From Rubrobacter taiwanensis (GTDB lineage Bacteria; Actinomycetota; Rubrobacteria; Rubrobacterales; Rubrobacteraceae), in the NCBI RefSeq assembly GCF_004337705.1, contig NZ_SKBU01000004.1, positions 1 to 64,000 on the forward strand: a stretch of 64,000 bases of DNA, written 5' to 3'. A program made the translations under genes and the position numbers. This document shows positions 32,814 to 41,669 of this stretch, piece after piece. Under the pieces are notes generated by a model, which was not told where the DNA came from, did not search any database, and saw only the letters and a program-made list of their open reading frames with translations. Position 1 is the stretch's first letter. Each line of letters begins with the position of its first letter.

Positions 32814-33806
32814 ATGCGCAACGGGTATCTGTCGCAGGCCGCCGAGCGGAGACTTATGCTCTTCTCCGGGCGCGGATACCCCGAACTCGCGGAGAAGATA
32901 GCCGACCGGCTGGACATTCATCTGGGCGAGGTCGAGCTGAGGCAGTTCGCCAACGGGGAGATGTACGCCCGGTATCTGGAGAGCATCCGCGGCTCGGACG
33001 TCTTCATCGTCCAGAGCCTCTGCGACCCCGTCAACCAGAACCTGATGGAGCTGCTCATCATGATAGACGCCGCCAAGCGCGCTTCGGCGGCTAACATCGT
33101 GGCGGTGATCCCGTGGTACGCCTACTCCCGTCAGGACCGCAAGACCAAGCCGCGCGAACCGATAACGGCCCGGCTGGTTGCGAACATGATCCAGACCGCC
33201 GGGGCGGACCGCGTGATGACCATGGACCTGCACGTGGGACAGATCGAGGGCTTCTTCAACTTCCCGGTCGATCACCTGACCGCGATGCACACCTTCGTGG
33301 ACTACTACATCGACCAGGGTTTCAAGGGAGCCGGGGATGCCGTGGTCGTCGCTCCGGATACGGGAGAGGTGAAGCAGGCCAAGCTGCTGGCCGACCATCT
33401 GGGGCTGCCGTGGGCTATCCTGAGCAAGACGCGCCGCGGACCCGGGGAGTCGGAGATCACGCACGTCATAGGCGAGGTCGAGGGCCGGCGCGCCATCCTG
33501 ATAGACGACATAATCGCCACCGGGGGGACGCTCTGCAACGCGGCGGAGCGGCTGATCCGGGAGGGGGCGACCGAGATCTACGCCGCCGCCACCCACGGCG
33601 AGTTCTCCGGCAGTGCCTACGAGAGGCTGGAGGAGTCCGTGATCCGCGAGATCGTGGTGACCGACACGCTGCCCTTGAAGGCCGACCGCCCGACGTCTAA
33701 GATACGGACGCTTACGATCGCTCCCATTCTGGCGAATACGATACGGAACGTATTTCTGGGTGAGTCCGTGAGCGCGGTGTTCATGGGCGAGAACCAGCTC
33801 TTCTGA
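32814..33806 (+). CDS. prs: Ribose-phosphate pyrophosphokinase
   Basis: A PRPP synthetase of about 330 residues: LMLFSGRGYPELAEKIADRL, PWYAYSRQDRKTKPREPITA (ATP site), MTMDLHVGQIEGFF (metal-binding MDLHxxQ) and AILIDDIIATGGTLCNAA (PRPP loop). I prefer the ATG at 32814 because GGAGGCGGAG precedes it; an in-frame ATG at 32796 would add six residues. PRPP feeds nucleotide, His and Trp synthesis. Confidence 0.95.
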   Translation: MRNGYLSQAAERRLMLFSGRGYPELAEKIADRLDIHLGEVELRQFANGEMYARYLESIRGSDVFIVQSLCDPVNQNLMELLIMIDAAKRASAANIVAVIPWYAYSRQDRKTKPREPITARLVANMIQTAGADRVMTMDLHVGQIEGFFNFPVDHLTAMHTFVDYYIDQGFKGAGDAVVVAPDTGEVKQAKLLADHLGLPWAILSKTRRGPGESEITHVIGEVEGRRAILIDDIIATGGTLCNAAERLIREGATEIYAAATHGEFSGSAYERLEESVIREIVVTDTLPLKADRPTSKIRTLTIAPILANTIRNVFLGESVSAVFMGENQLF

Positions 33807-33830
33807 ACGGAAAAGGTTTGGTGATCGGTT

Positions 33831-34493
33831 ATGGCGAACGTTCATCTGGAGGCTCTGGACCGCAACGAGAGCGGCAAGAACGCCGCCCGCCGCCTGCGGC
33901 GCAGCGGATTCGTGCCCGCGATCCTCTACCGGAAAGGGGAGCACAGCGCGAAGCTGGCGGTGAAGGCGAAGACGGTGGACCAGACGCTCTATCGCCTGGG
34001 CGACAACGCCATCTACGAGATTGAGGACGAGCGCGGCAAGTCGGTGACGGCCCGGATCATAGACCTGCAGCGGGACCCGATCACCGACCGGTTGCTGCAC
34101 GTGGACTTCGTGCCGGTCATCATGACCGAGCGCATCGAGGTCACCGTCCCGATCACGATCGTAGGCGAGGCTCCGGGCGTGCAGGAGGGCGGCGTTCTGA
34201 ACCAGGTCGTCTACGAGGTGCAGGTCGAGACGCTGCCGGGGAACATACCGCAGGAGCTGGAGCTGGATGTCTCCGGGCTGGGGATGAACGAGAACCTGAC
34301 GCTCGCCGACCTGAAGCTCCCCGAGGGCGTGACCCTGCTCTCCGATCCGGAAGAGGTTGCGGTGACCATCAGCCCGCCGACCGAGATCACCGAGGAGGAG
34401 ATGGAGGCCGCGGGCGTCGTCGAGGAGCCGGCCGAGGAGGAGCCGGCCCCCGAGGCCGAAGAGGAGGCCGCCGAAGGGGAAGAGGAGGAGTAG
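33831..34493 (+). CDS. rplY: 50S ribosomal protein L25/Ctc
   Basis: A 220-residue TL5/CTC form of L25. The N-terminal 5S rRNA-binding domain has RNESGKNAARRLRRSGFVPA and VDQTLYRLGDNAIYEI; the C-terminal TL5 domain has VPITIVGEAPGVQEGGVLNQ and EVQVETLPGNIPQELELDVS. It ends in a very acidic Glu/Ala/Pro tail of about 40 residues. It lies 24 bases after prs and just before pth. Confidence 0.93.
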   Translation: MANVHLEALDRNESGKNAARRLRRSGFVPAILYRKGEHSAKLAVKAKTVDQTLYRLGDNAIYEIEDERGKSVTARIIDLQRDPITDRLLHVDFVPVIMTERIEVTVPITIVGEAPGVQEGGVLNQVVYEVQVETLPGNIPQELELDVSGLGMNENLTLADLKLPEGVTLLSDPEEVAVTISPPTEITEEEMEAAGVVEEPAEEEPAPEAEEEAAEGEEEE

Positions 34494-34502
34494 ACCGCAA
34501 CC

Positions 34503-35081
34503 GTGGCAGCGGATGCTCCTTCTGCGGGCGGGGGGCCTCTCCGGCCCCCCGTCGTCGTCGGGCTGGGCAACCCCGGACCCCGGTATGCCGGAACCCGGCA
34601 CAACGCGGGCTTCCTGGTCGCCGACGAACTCGCCGGGCGCCACGGCGGCCGCTGGAAGCGCGTGAAGCAAGCCGAGGCAGCCTCGGTGATGATCGAAGGC
34701 CGGCCGGCCGAGCTCCTGAAGCCCCGAACCTACATGAACGAGTCCGGCCGGGCTCTGGGCGGCTACCGGGCGGATGAGCTCATCGTCGTGCACGACGATC
34801 TGGACCTGGATGCCGGGGTCGTGCGGGTCAAGGTCGGGGGCGGTGCCGGCGGGCATAACGGGCTGCGCTCAATCATCGCCCGGCTCGGCCGCGACTTCGT
34901 GCGCGTGCGGATCGGGGTCGGACGGCCGCCCGCGGGAGTAGACCCGCGGGACTACGTGCTCTCGAAGATGGACCCCGCCCTGCGGGAGGCGATCCCGCGC
35001 GCGGCCGACGCGGTCGAGGCCGTGATCCTGGAGGGGCCGGAGGCCGCGATGAACCGCTTCAACGTCCGGGTCCGCGGGTAG
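34503..35081 (+). CDS. pth: Peptidyl-tRNA hydrolase
   Basis: A 192-residue Pth. Conserved parts are VVVGLGNPGPRYAGTRHNAG (catalytic His and Asn), LLKPRTYMNESGRAL, VVHDDLDLDAGVVRVKVGGG and GGAGGHNGLRSIIARLG. It frees tRNA from drop-off peptidyl-tRNA. Start is GTG with GGAGGAG upstream inside the ctc end. Its stop overlaps the convergent surface-protein gene by 23 bases. Confidence 0.94.
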   Translation: MAADAPSAGGGPLRPPVVVGLGNPGPRYAGTRHNAGFLVADELAGRHGGRWKRVKQAEAASVMIEGRPAELLKPRTYMNESGRALGGYRADELIVVHDDLDLDAGVVRVKVGGGAGGHNGLRSIIARLGRDFVRVRIGVGRPPAGVDPRDYVLSKMDPALREAIPRAADAVEAVILEGPEAAMNRFNVRVRG

Positions 35082-35679
35082 CGAGCGCCCTTACGGCGAG
35101 GGCCCCGATCCCGATCAGCGCCACAATCCCCGCCGGCAGGAGCGGGGAGATGCCGCCGGTTTCGTGCAGCGTCTCCTCACCGCCCGGTGTACGGATCGGG
35201 ATGAGATCCGCGCAGGCGATCCCGGGCGGCACCTCGTCTCCCCGCGCAGCGTGGACGTCGACGTAGCGCGTGGTCTCACCGGCGAAGAGGCCGGCGAGCT
35301 CCACTCCCTCAAGCATGGTCGTGCCGGCCCCGGCGCCGTCCTCCCCAGCTACTACGGGCTCCAGGGAATGCTCGACCGGTCCCTCCTGACCGGCGCGGCC
35401 GGCGGTGCAGGTTGCGTCCCGGTGGATGTGCGCGGGGTACTCCGCCCCGCTCTCCGGCAGGTTCGCCACCTCCAAGGTCACCTCGACGCCGCCTTCGACG
35501 GCGGTGAAGGTGACGGTCCCGCTCACTTCCTGCCCGTCGACCGGTGTCAGCTCCAGCGTCCTGCTGCCTGTATCCTCCTGCGCGCCTCCGGTGCCGGCCA
35601 CCGCTCCTGCGGCGAACACCAGCAATGCCACCAGGGCCGGAAGAACACCCGCCGGAACGATTCTGGACGCATAAACCAA
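35059..35679 (-). CDS. Cell-surface CHRD-like protein with LxxTG-type anchor
   Basis: A 206-residue secreted protein. A signal peptide (VPAGVLPALVALLVFAAGAV) is followed by a beta-rich domain with VTFTAVEGGVEVTLEVANLP and AHIHRDATCTAG, which recalls CHRD or Cu-Zn superoxide-dismutase-like folds. It ends in LHETGG, a hydrophobic helix (ISPLLPAGIVALIGIGALAV) and a basic tail, the layout of sortase substrates though Pro of LPxTG is His. No sortase gene is in the window. Confidence 0.75.
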   Translation of the reverse strand: MVYASRIVPAGVLPALVALLVFAAGAVAGTGGAQEDTGSRTLELTPVDGQEVSGTVTFTAVEGGVEVTLEVANLPESGAEYPAHIHRDATCTAGRAGQEGPVEHSLEPVVAGEDGAGAGTTMLEGVELAGLFAGETTRYVDVHAARGDEVPPGIACADLIPIRTPGGEETLHETGGISPLLPAGIVALIGIGALAVRALATRGPGR

Positions 35680-35715
35680 TCTCTCACCCCCCAGTCTCCG
35701 AGAACCCCGCCCCCG

Positions 35716-36660
35716 CTATTGCACCTCCCGCAGCAGCCTCTCCGCCGCGGTAATGGGGTCCAGCTCGCGGGAGTACACCCGGTTCATGAGCTCGGAGTTC
35801 TCACGCGAGAGCCGGCTCTGAAGCTCTTCCTCCAGCCGGGAAGAGGCCCAGGAGATGACGGTGCCCTTAAGAGACTCGCGGCGGCGGGTCTTGAGCTCGC
35901 CGCTCTCCTCCAGAAAGGCGCGGTGCTCCTCGATCTTCTCCTTGAGCTCCTCTACGCCCTCGCCGCTGTCCCCCCGGGTCATGACGATGGGGGGGACCCA
36001 CGGCCGCGGGTTGAGCTCCTGCCCGATCTCCAGGATCGAGCGCACCTGCGCCGCCGTGCCGCGGGCCTGCGGATGGTCGGCCTTGTTGACACAGAAGATG
36101 TCCGCGACCTCCATCACGCCCGCCTTGAGCGCCTGCACCGCATCGCCGGAACCGGGCTGAAGCGCTACGACCACGGTGTCCGCGGCCGAGGCTATCTCAA
36201 CCTCCCCCTGCCCGACCCCGACCGTCTCGTAGAGGACGAGGTCCACGCCATAAGCCTCCATCGCCAGAGCGCCGAGCTTTGAGGTGGCCGCCAAGCCGCC
36301 CAGATGCCCCCGGCTGCCCATCGAGCGGATGTAGACTCCCCTGTCCAGAAAGTGTTCGGCGAGCCGGATGCGGTCGCCCAGGATCGCACCCTGCGAAAAC
36401 GGACTGGAAGGGTCTACCGAAACCACCCCGATCTTAAGCCCCTCCCGCCGGTACAGCTTTATGAGCTGGCCGATCAAACTGCTCTTCCCAACCCCCGGCG
36501 GACCGGTGAACCCCAGACTGTACGCCCCCCCCGTGCTCGGATAGAGCTCGGAGATTATCTCCGGCGTCTCCGGAGAACCGTCCTCGATCTTGGATATGAC
36601 CCGCGCCAGCGCCCGCCGGTCGCCGCTCCTCAAACGCTCGATCAAACCGTTCTCCACCAA
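35716..36660 (-). CDS. meaB: MeaB/ArgK-family GTPase, methylmalonyl-CoA mutase chaperone
   Basis: A 314-residue G3E GTPase. Motifs are GFTGPPGVGKSSLIGQLIKL (P-loop), VVSVDPSSPFSQGAILGDRI, YIRSMGSRGHLGGLA, VLYETVGVGQGEVEI (switch) and FCVNKADHPQA (NKxD). It helps load and protect B12 in methylmalonyl-CoA mutase. The mutase genes are not visible on this side. Start is TTG or the following GTG. Confidence 0.92.
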   Translation of the reverse strand: MVENGLIERLRSGDRRALARVISKIEDGSPETPEIISELYPSTGGAYSLGFTGPPGVGKSSLIGQLIKLYRREGLKIGVVSVDPSSPFSQGAILGDRIRLAEHFLDRGVYIRSMGSRGHLGGLAATSKLGALAMEAYGVDLVLYETVGVGQGEVEIASAADTVVVALQPGSGDAVQALKAGVMEVADIFCVNKADHPQARGTAAQVRSILEIGQELNPRPWVPPIVMTRGDSGEGVEELKEKIEEHRAFLEESGELKTRRRESLKGTVISWASSRLEEELQSRLSRENSELMNRVYSRELDPITAAERLLREVQ

Positions 36661-36777
36661 TTCCTACCGCCCGCTCCCAGAGAGTCGCAGCCTGCAAAAC
36701 CATAGTCTACCCAAAACCATCCCCCGGTTTCCCGCACAAACGATCCGGGAAATTTCTAAATAAATGAATCCTAACCC

Positions 36778-36805
36778 TTGACAGCTTGGTATATATATGT
36801 AGAAT
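36778..36805 (+). promoter_or_regulatory. Promoter of the PadR/PhaQ-like regulator
   Basis: Perfect TTGACA (36778-36783) and TAGAAT (36800-36805) with 16 bases between, in an AT-rich patch. The ATG follows the -10 box by 15 bases, so the leader is only about 8 bases long and has no clear ribosome site. Confidence 0.7.
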
Positions 36806-36820
36806 GCACATAGACTGAGT

Positions 36821-37231
36821 ATGGCTGAGAAGGACGACAAGGACAAGAAGGCTCGGGAAGAGGAGCTTCGGGAGAAGGCCGGCAAGGCCAATGCCCGGCC
36901 GAAGAACTGGATGGTTCCCTTTCTGTTGCTCTGTTTGAGGGAGTGGAACTCCTACGGGTACGAGCTGATGGAGCGGATGACGGCCTTTGGGTTTGGTGCG
37001 ATGAACCCGGGCACCCTTTACAGGGTGTTGCGTCAGATGGAGAGGGATGGGATGGTCAGTTCGCGGTGGGAGACTTCCGGGGATGGTCCGGCGCGGAGGG
37101 TGTACTCGATCACGGACGTGGGCGAGGCTTACCTGAGGTTCTGGGCCGACTCTCTGGAGCAGTACCGGAGGATGACCGACACGTTCTTCAGGCTGTACAC
37201 GGGCCGGTCGCCGGAGCGAGAGGAAGAGTAG
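36821..37231 (+). CDS. PadR-family regulator (PhaQ-like)
   Basis: A 136-residue winged-helix protein. After a Lys/Glu-rich N-terminal tail, LLLCLREWNSYGYELMERMT, MNPGTLYRVLRQMERDGMVS and RRVYSITDVGEAYLRFW match PadR. It lies immediately upstream of a phasin gene and a thiolase gene. In Bacillus megaterium the PadR-like PhaQ represses phaP until polyhydroxybutyrate appears, so a like role is inferred. It is expressed from its own strong promoter with a near-leaderless start. Confidence 0.88.
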   Translation: MAEKDDKDKKAREEELREKAGKANARPKNWMVPFLLLCLREWNSYGYELMERMTAFGFGAMNPGTLYRVLRQMERDGMVSSRWETSGDGPARRVYSITDVGEAYLRFWADSLEQYRRMTDTFFRLYTGRSPEREEE

Positions 37232-37290
37232 GGCGACCGGCGGCTTTTCGGGCAGCGAGTTCTGCGGGAGACCGCAAGAAAGGAGAAGTA

Positions 37291-37641
37291 ATGGCCGACA
37301 AGAAGACCGAGCAGAAGGCGGAGAAGATGAACCGGGCCGCTGAGGATCTGGCCGTGGCGACGCGCGACTCTTACAAGATGGTCGTGGACAACCTTGTGGC
37401 TCTGCAGGAGCGGAACGTGAAGTTCGCCCAGAGCTGGGTGGAGAACGCTCTTGAGGAGTATCGCAATCAGGCCGAGGCCAATCGGGCTACCGCGCAGGCT
37501 CTGGTCGAGCACACCCGGAAGCAGCGGGACGCCTTTCAGGCTCTGGTTCAGGAGTCGGTGGACGCCTACATGGACTATCTCTATGCCCCGCTCGCCTATT
37601 ATGAGGAGGGGCTGAAGGAGGCCGGGAAGGTCACCAAGTAA
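37291..37641 (+). CDS. Phasin-like polyhydroxyalkanoate granule protein
   Basis: A 116-residue, almost fully helical and strongly amphipathic protein: EKMNRAAEDLAVATRDSYKM, QERNVKFAQSWVENALEEYR, QAEANRATAQALVEHTRKQR, DAFQALVQESVDAYMDYLYA. This heptad-like pattern and the C-terminal FQALVQESVDAYMDYLYAP match small phasins that coat PHA granules. AGGAGAAG precedes the ATG. Its place between a PhaQ-like regulator and a thiolase supports this. A strong terminator follows. Confidence 0.8.
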   Translation: MADKKTEQKAEKMNRAAEDLAVATRDSYKMVVDNLVALQERNVKFAQSWVENALEEYRNQAEANRATAQALVEHTRKQRDAFQALVQESVDAYMDYLYAPLAYYEEGLKEAGKVTK

Positions 37642-37667
37642 CGCCGGAGAGGCGGGGAGATTTGCGG

Positions 37668-37699
37668 GGGCCGGATGCGATCTGCGTCCGGCCCTTTTT
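37668..37699 (+). terminator. Rho-independent terminator after the phasin gene
   Basis: GGGCCGGA and TCCGGCCC form an 8-bp stem, followed by five T. It ends the regulator-phasin transcript and separates it from the thiolase gene. Confidence 0.85.
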
Positions 37700-37760
37700 C
37701 CATTTACGCGCTTTGGGGTATCCTTCCGGATAAGGACATCCGCAGGAAAGGAGGAGCCGA

Positions 37761-38963
37761 GTGAACGCTGTGAACGGCAGCGAGATCGTAGTCTCCACCC
37801 CCTTGAGGACTGCCATAGGTACCTTCGGGGGAGCTCTCAAGGACGTACCTGCCACCGAGCTTGGGGCCACCGTGGCGCGTGAGGTCGTCTCCCGCGCGGG
37901 CATAGAGCCTGAGCGCGTGGATCAGGTCATCGTAGGCAACATCCTCTCGGCGGGGCAGGGCATGAACCCCGCTCGGCAGGTCGGCATGTACGCCGGGCTT
38001 CCGGTCACGACCCCCGCCATGACCCTCAACCGGATGTGCGGCTCGGGTCTGCAGGCGATAGTCTCCGCGGCGCAGGAGGTCGCTCTGGGCGACGCCGAGG
38101 TGGTGCTTGCGGGCGGCATCGAGAACATGGACCGGGCGCCGTTCCTTCTGCCCAAGGGGCGCTACGGCTACCGGATGGGGATGCCGGGCGCCGAGATCTA
38201 CGACCACATGGTCTACGACGGCCTCTGGGACATCTTCAACGACTACCACATGGGGACCACGGCCGAGAACGTCGCCGAGAAGTACGGCATCAGCCGGGAG
38301 GAGCAGGACGCCTACGCCGCGCGCAGCCACCAGCGGGCCGCGAAGGCCATGGAGGAGGGGTACTTCGCGGACCAGATCGTGCCCGTTGAGGTCAGGCAGA
38401 AGAAGGAGACGGTGCAGTTCACCACGGATGAGCACGTCCGGCCGAACGCCACCGTCAAGGGGCTCGGCAAGCTCAGGCCGGTCTTCAAGAGGGACGGGAC
38501 GGTGACCGCCGGCAACGCCAGCGGTATCAACGACGGGGCGAGCTTCACGCTCGTCACCACGGCCCGGAAGGCCGAGGAGCTGGGCCTTCCGGTCGATGGG
38601 AGGCTGGTCTCCGCCGCGGTGGCCGGGGTGGACCCCTCGATCATGGGGACGGGCATGATCCCGGCCTCGCAGGCCGCCCTGAAGAAGGCCGGGCTTACGG
38701 TGGACGATCTGGACATCGTGGAGGCCAACGAGGCTTTCGCCTCCATCGCGGTCGCCGTCGGGCGCGAGCTGGAGGTCCCGGAGGAGAAGCTCAACCCGCT
38801 CGGCGGCGCGGTCGCTCTCGGGCATCCCATCGGGGCCACGGGCGCCATCCTGACGACCAAGATCCTGCACGAGCTGAAGCGCCGCAACGGCCGCTACGGT
38901 CTCGTGACCCTCTGCATCGGCGGCGGCATGGGCATCGCCGCCATCTTCGAGCGGGCCGCTTAG
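37761..38963 (+). CDS. Acetyl-CoA acetyltransferase (thiolase)
   Basis: A 400-residue thiolase. The acyl-carrying Cys is in NRMCGSGLQAIVSAAQ; the other active-site parts are NEAFASIAVA, LGHPIGATGAI and CIGGGMGIAA. GTG start follows AAAGGAGGAG. It is of the biosynthetic/degradative AtoB/PhaA class. Beside the phasin gene it would supply acetoacetyl-CoA for polyhydroxybutyrate, although a beta-oxidation role with the neighbouring acyl-CoA dehydrogenase is also possible. phaB and phaC are not in the window. Confidence 0.9.
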   Translation: MNAVNGSEIVVSTPLRTAIGTFGGALKDVPATELGATVAREVVSRAGIEPERVDQVIVGNILSAGQGMNPARQVGMYAGLPVTTPAMTLNRMCGSGLQAIVSAAQEVALGDAEVVLAGGIENMDRAPFLLPKGRYGYRMGMPGAEIYDHMVYDGLWDIFNDYHMGTTAENVAEKYGISREEQDAYAARSHQRAAKAMEEGYFADQIVPVEVRQKKETVQFTTDEHVRPNATVKGLGKLRPVFKRDGTVTAGNASGINDGASFTLVTTARKAEELGLPVDGRLVSAAVAGVDPSIMGTGMIPASQAALKKAGLTVDDLDIVEANEAFASIAVAVGRELEVPEEKLNPLGGAVALGHPIGATGAILTTKILHELKRRNGRYGLVTLCIGGGMGIAAIFERAA

Positions 38964-38987
38964 TAGAGGAGCGTCACAGAGGTAACC

Positions 38988-39016
38988 GGAGGGGGGGCGG
39001 GAGGCCGCCCCCCTCC
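38988..39016. terminator. G/C-rich hairpin between convergent genes
   Basis: GGAGGGGGGGCGG and CCGCCCCCCTCC pair with one bulge and a 4-base loop. It lies between the ends of the thiolase and acyl-CoA dehydrogenase genes. A clear T-run is missing, so termination efficiency is uncertain. Confidence 0.5.
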
Positions 39017-39030
39017 CGCCGCGCGTTCTC

Positions 39031-40224
39031 TTACTGGGCGGGGATCTTCTCTCCGGCGGTGTGCCCGGCCTCCTCCTGCAGCAGGGAGCGGGCTATGATC
39101 TGGCGGTTGATCTCGCTCGTTCCCTCGCCGATCTCGTTGATCTTCACCTGCCGCCAGTAGCGGGCCACGGCGTTCGTCTCCATGAATCCCTCGCCGCCCC
39201 AGATCTGGACCGCCCGGTCCGCGGCTCTTTTGGCCGTCTCGGAGGCGAAGACCTTAGCCATGCTGGCCTCGCGCGAGAAGGGCCGGCCTTGATCCTTGAG
39301 CCAGGCGGCCTTCAAGACCATGTTGCGTGCCAGCTCGATCTCCATCGCCATGTCGGCGAGCTTGAACTGGATGGCCTGAAACTCGGAGATCGGGCGCCCG
39401 AACTGCCGGCGGGATCTGGCCCGCCTGAGGGCCTCGTCGAAACACGCCTGCGCCAGCCCGACGGAGAGGGCGCCGACCGCGACCCGGCCGCCGTCCAGCG
39501 TGCTCAGGAACTGGCGGAAGCCCCGGCCGCGTTCGCCCAAAGTGTTCTCCTCCGGCACCCGGCAATCCCGGAAGTAGAGGGGGCGCTGATCCGAGGCGCG
39601 CCAGCCGGTCTTCTCGTAGCCGGGGCCGCGGGTGTAGCCGGGCGTGTCCTGCGGCACTATGATCGCCGTCAGCTCCGGCCGGCCGTCCCCGCGCGTGCCG
39701 GTCCGGGCGATTATCGTTACGCCGGCGGTGATGTCCGTGCCGCCGTTGGTGATCCACTTCTTCGAGCCGTTGATGACCCACTCGCCGCCCTGGAGCTCGG
39801 CGGTCGTCTCGGTGCCGCCCGCGTCGGTCCCGGCGTTCTCCTCGGTGAGCCCGAAGGCCCAGAGCCGCCGCCCGCCCTGGATGATCTCGCCCAGATAGCG
39901 CTCCTTCTGCTGCTGCGTGCCGAAGTTGAGGAGCGGAGCGCAGCCCAGAGAGATGTGAGCCTCCATGGTTATGCCGACCGAGGTGTCGGCCCGGCTGATC
40001 TCCTCCAGCGCCAGGTTGTAGCCTACGAAGTCTCCCCCGCTGCCGCCGTACTCCTCGGGGATGGTCAGGCCCATGAGCCCCAGATCCGCCATCTTCTCGA
40101 TTATGTCGTAGGGGAATCTCTGCTCTCTGTCCAGCCGGGCGGCCCGGGGGGCTATCTCGTCCCGGGCGAACTCGCGGGCGAGTTCCCGCCACTTGCGCTG
40201 CTCCGGGGTTGTGTCGAAGTTCAT
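39031..40224 (-). CDS. Acyl-CoA dehydrogenase
   Basis: A 397-residue flavoprotein of the short/medium-chain class. It shows TIPEEYGGSGGDFVGYNLAL, FGLTEENAGTDAGGTET (FAD binding), ITNGGTDITAGV, and the C-terminal IWGGEGFMETNAVARYWRQV and NEIGEGTSEINRQIIAR. It introduces the trans-2,3 double bond in acyl-CoA. Sequence resembles butyryl- or isovaleryl-type enzymes, but chain length cannot be set. The start ATG follows AGGAGGAG. Confidence 0.92.
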   Translation of the reverse strand: MNFDTTPEQRKWRELAREFARDEIAPRAARLDREQRFPYDIIEKMADLGLMGLTIPEEYGGSGGDFVGYNLALEEISRADTSVGITMEAHISLGCAPLLNFGTQQQKERYLGEIIQGGRRLWAFGLTEENAGTDAGGTETTAELQGGEWVINGSKKWITNGGTDITAGVTIIARTGTRGDGRPELTAIIVPQDTPGYTRGPGYEKTGWRASDQRPLYFRDCRVPEENTLGERGRGFRQFLSTLDGGRVAVGALSVGLAQACFDEALRRARSRRQFGRPISEFQAIQFKLADMAMEIELARNMVLKAAWLKDQGRPFSREASMAKVFASETAKRAADRAVQIWGGEGFMETNAVARYWRQVKINEIGEGTSEINRQIIARSLLQEEAGHTAGEKIPAQ

Positions 40225-40260
40225 CCGCTCCTCCTGACCGGTAAGCCGCGTTCGCGGAGC

Positions 40261-41655
40261 CTATCTCTCTTCTGAAGGATTATGCCGGGTGTCCCGAACT
40301 CCCGCTACGGGCACCGGCAGCCGCTCCTCCCGGGCCGCGAGCGTCAGCAGCACGACCGCACCGGTCCAGCCGAGCGGCGCTACCGAGACGGGCCGGCCGT
40401 CCGCCGCGACCTTCTCCGGGAAGCTGCCGGTAGGTGCGCGGTGCTCTGCCAACCACCTCAACCAGCGCCCGGCGGCAACCTCGTCGCCACCAGCGGCGGC
40501 CGAGAGGGCGAAGAAGGCCGTCTCGGGCGTCCAGGCTTCGTTGAAGCGCCAGTTCTCGCCGGGCCGGAGACCGCCGTTGGTGGCCGCGAGCCCGGAGATG
40601 GCTGCCTCTATGGACCGCCGGACCTGCGGGTCTTCCGGTGCGAACGGCGGCCCTAGCCACGCCACTGCCGAGTCGGCGCCACTCTCCGGGTCGGGGGTGC
40701 GGGAGTAGCCGTTCGGGGCGAAGCTGCGCTCTATGGCTGCGTCCAGCTCCACCGCAGCCGCCGCGTACCGCTCCGCGGCCCGTCCTTCACCGAGCCGCCG
40801 GGCGAGGTCCGATGCGGCCCTGAGGCCGGTCAGCAGGGGCGCTGCGGTCCCGAGGTTCGGCTCCTCCGTGGGCGTCTCCCAGTAGTCCGGACCGGGGGGC
40901 GGGAGGCCGTCCCGTCCGAGCGAAGCAGCGGCGGCGCCGGCCGCCTTCCGGGCGGCGGGCCACAGCTCTCTCCCGATCTCCCACTCGCCCATCTTAGAGC
41001 AGAACCATACCGACCATAAGAACCAGCCGTTGCCGTCTAACTGCGGGGCCCGGCCGTCGGCCACGGGCTCGCCGGTGATGTGGTAGCGGGCCTCCCAGGT
41101 GCCGTCTTCACGCTGCACGCTGGCGAGGAAGTGCAGGATGCTGCGCGCCTCCTCCCGGTGACCGGTGACGGCGAAAGCGGCCGCCGCCCAGCTCGCATCC
41201 CGGGGCCAGACGTAGTTCCAGCCCGGATGTGGGGCCGCGATCGAGGCCCCGTTGGGCCGGGTCAGGAGCCGCAGGTCCAGCAACGCCCGCTCGGCCAGCG
41301 CGCGTTCGGCCTCGTTCGCGCCGGGAATGTTGCCGCTCCGTAGCCAGGCCCGGCTCTCCCGGATGGCCTCCCGCGCGCCCGGATCGGAGGCCGGTACGCG
41401 GACGAGGCCGCTCTCTCCGGACGGCAGGTAGAGGAGGTCGCCGCCCGGCAGCCGCAGCACGCTGCTGCCCGGCAGGTATCGGGCTCCCTCAGCCTCGGAG
41501 GGATAGACCGGTGCGAAAGATTCGAGCGAAGAGTGATCGCCGGTGATCCCTACCGGCTTCGGAGGGGCGTGGTCGCGCTGGAGAGCCCCGGTGCCTAGGA
41601 GCAGCAGGAGGAAGATCAAGGCCCCTCCCGTAGCCCGGCGTACCAGATGCCGCAC
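40261..41655 (-). CDS. Secreted glycoside hydrolase family 15-like enzyme
   Basis: About 464 residues. The GTG at 41655, preceded by CAGGAG, gives a clean signal peptide (TGGALIFLLLLLGTGAL). The (alpha/alpha)6 barrel shows HPGWNYVWPRDASWAAAAFA, EDGTWEARYHITGEP, DYWETPTEEP (general acid Glu), and FNEAWTPETAFFALSAA. These fit glucoamylase/glucodextranase. Substrate may be starch, trehalose-like or other alpha-glucans. A longer ATG start at 41712 would run through the ferredoxin remnant and is rejected. Confidence 0.8.
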   Translation of the reverse strand: MRHLVRRATGGALIFLLLLLGTGALQRDHAPPKPVGITGDHSSLESFAPVYPSEAEGARYLPGSSVLRLPGGDLLYLPSGESGLVRVPASDPGAREAIRESRAWLRSGNIPGANEAERALAERALLDLRLLTRPNGASIAAPHPGWNYVWPRDASWAAAAFAVTGHREEARSILHFLASVQREDGTWEARYHITGEPVADGRAPQLDGNGWFLWSVWFCSKMGEWEIGRELWPAARKAAGAAAASLGRDGLPPPGPDYWETPTEEPNLGTAAPLLTGLRAASDLARRLGEGRAAERYAAAAVELDAAIERSFAPNGYSRTPDPESGADSAVAWLGPPFAPEDPQVRRSIEAAISGLAATNGGLRPGENWRFNEAWTPETAFFALSAAAGGDEVAAGRWLRWLAEHRAPTGSFPEKVAADGRPVSVAPLGWTGAVVLLTLAAREERLPVPVAGVRDTRHNPSEER

Positions 41656-41669
41656 CCGGCTCCTGCTAC

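Noticed and set aside
31608-34856. A 1082-codon open frame on the minus strand
   Set aside because: It runs antisense to glmU, prs, ctc and pth, has a composition typical of the complement of GC-rich coding sequence, and shows no domain.
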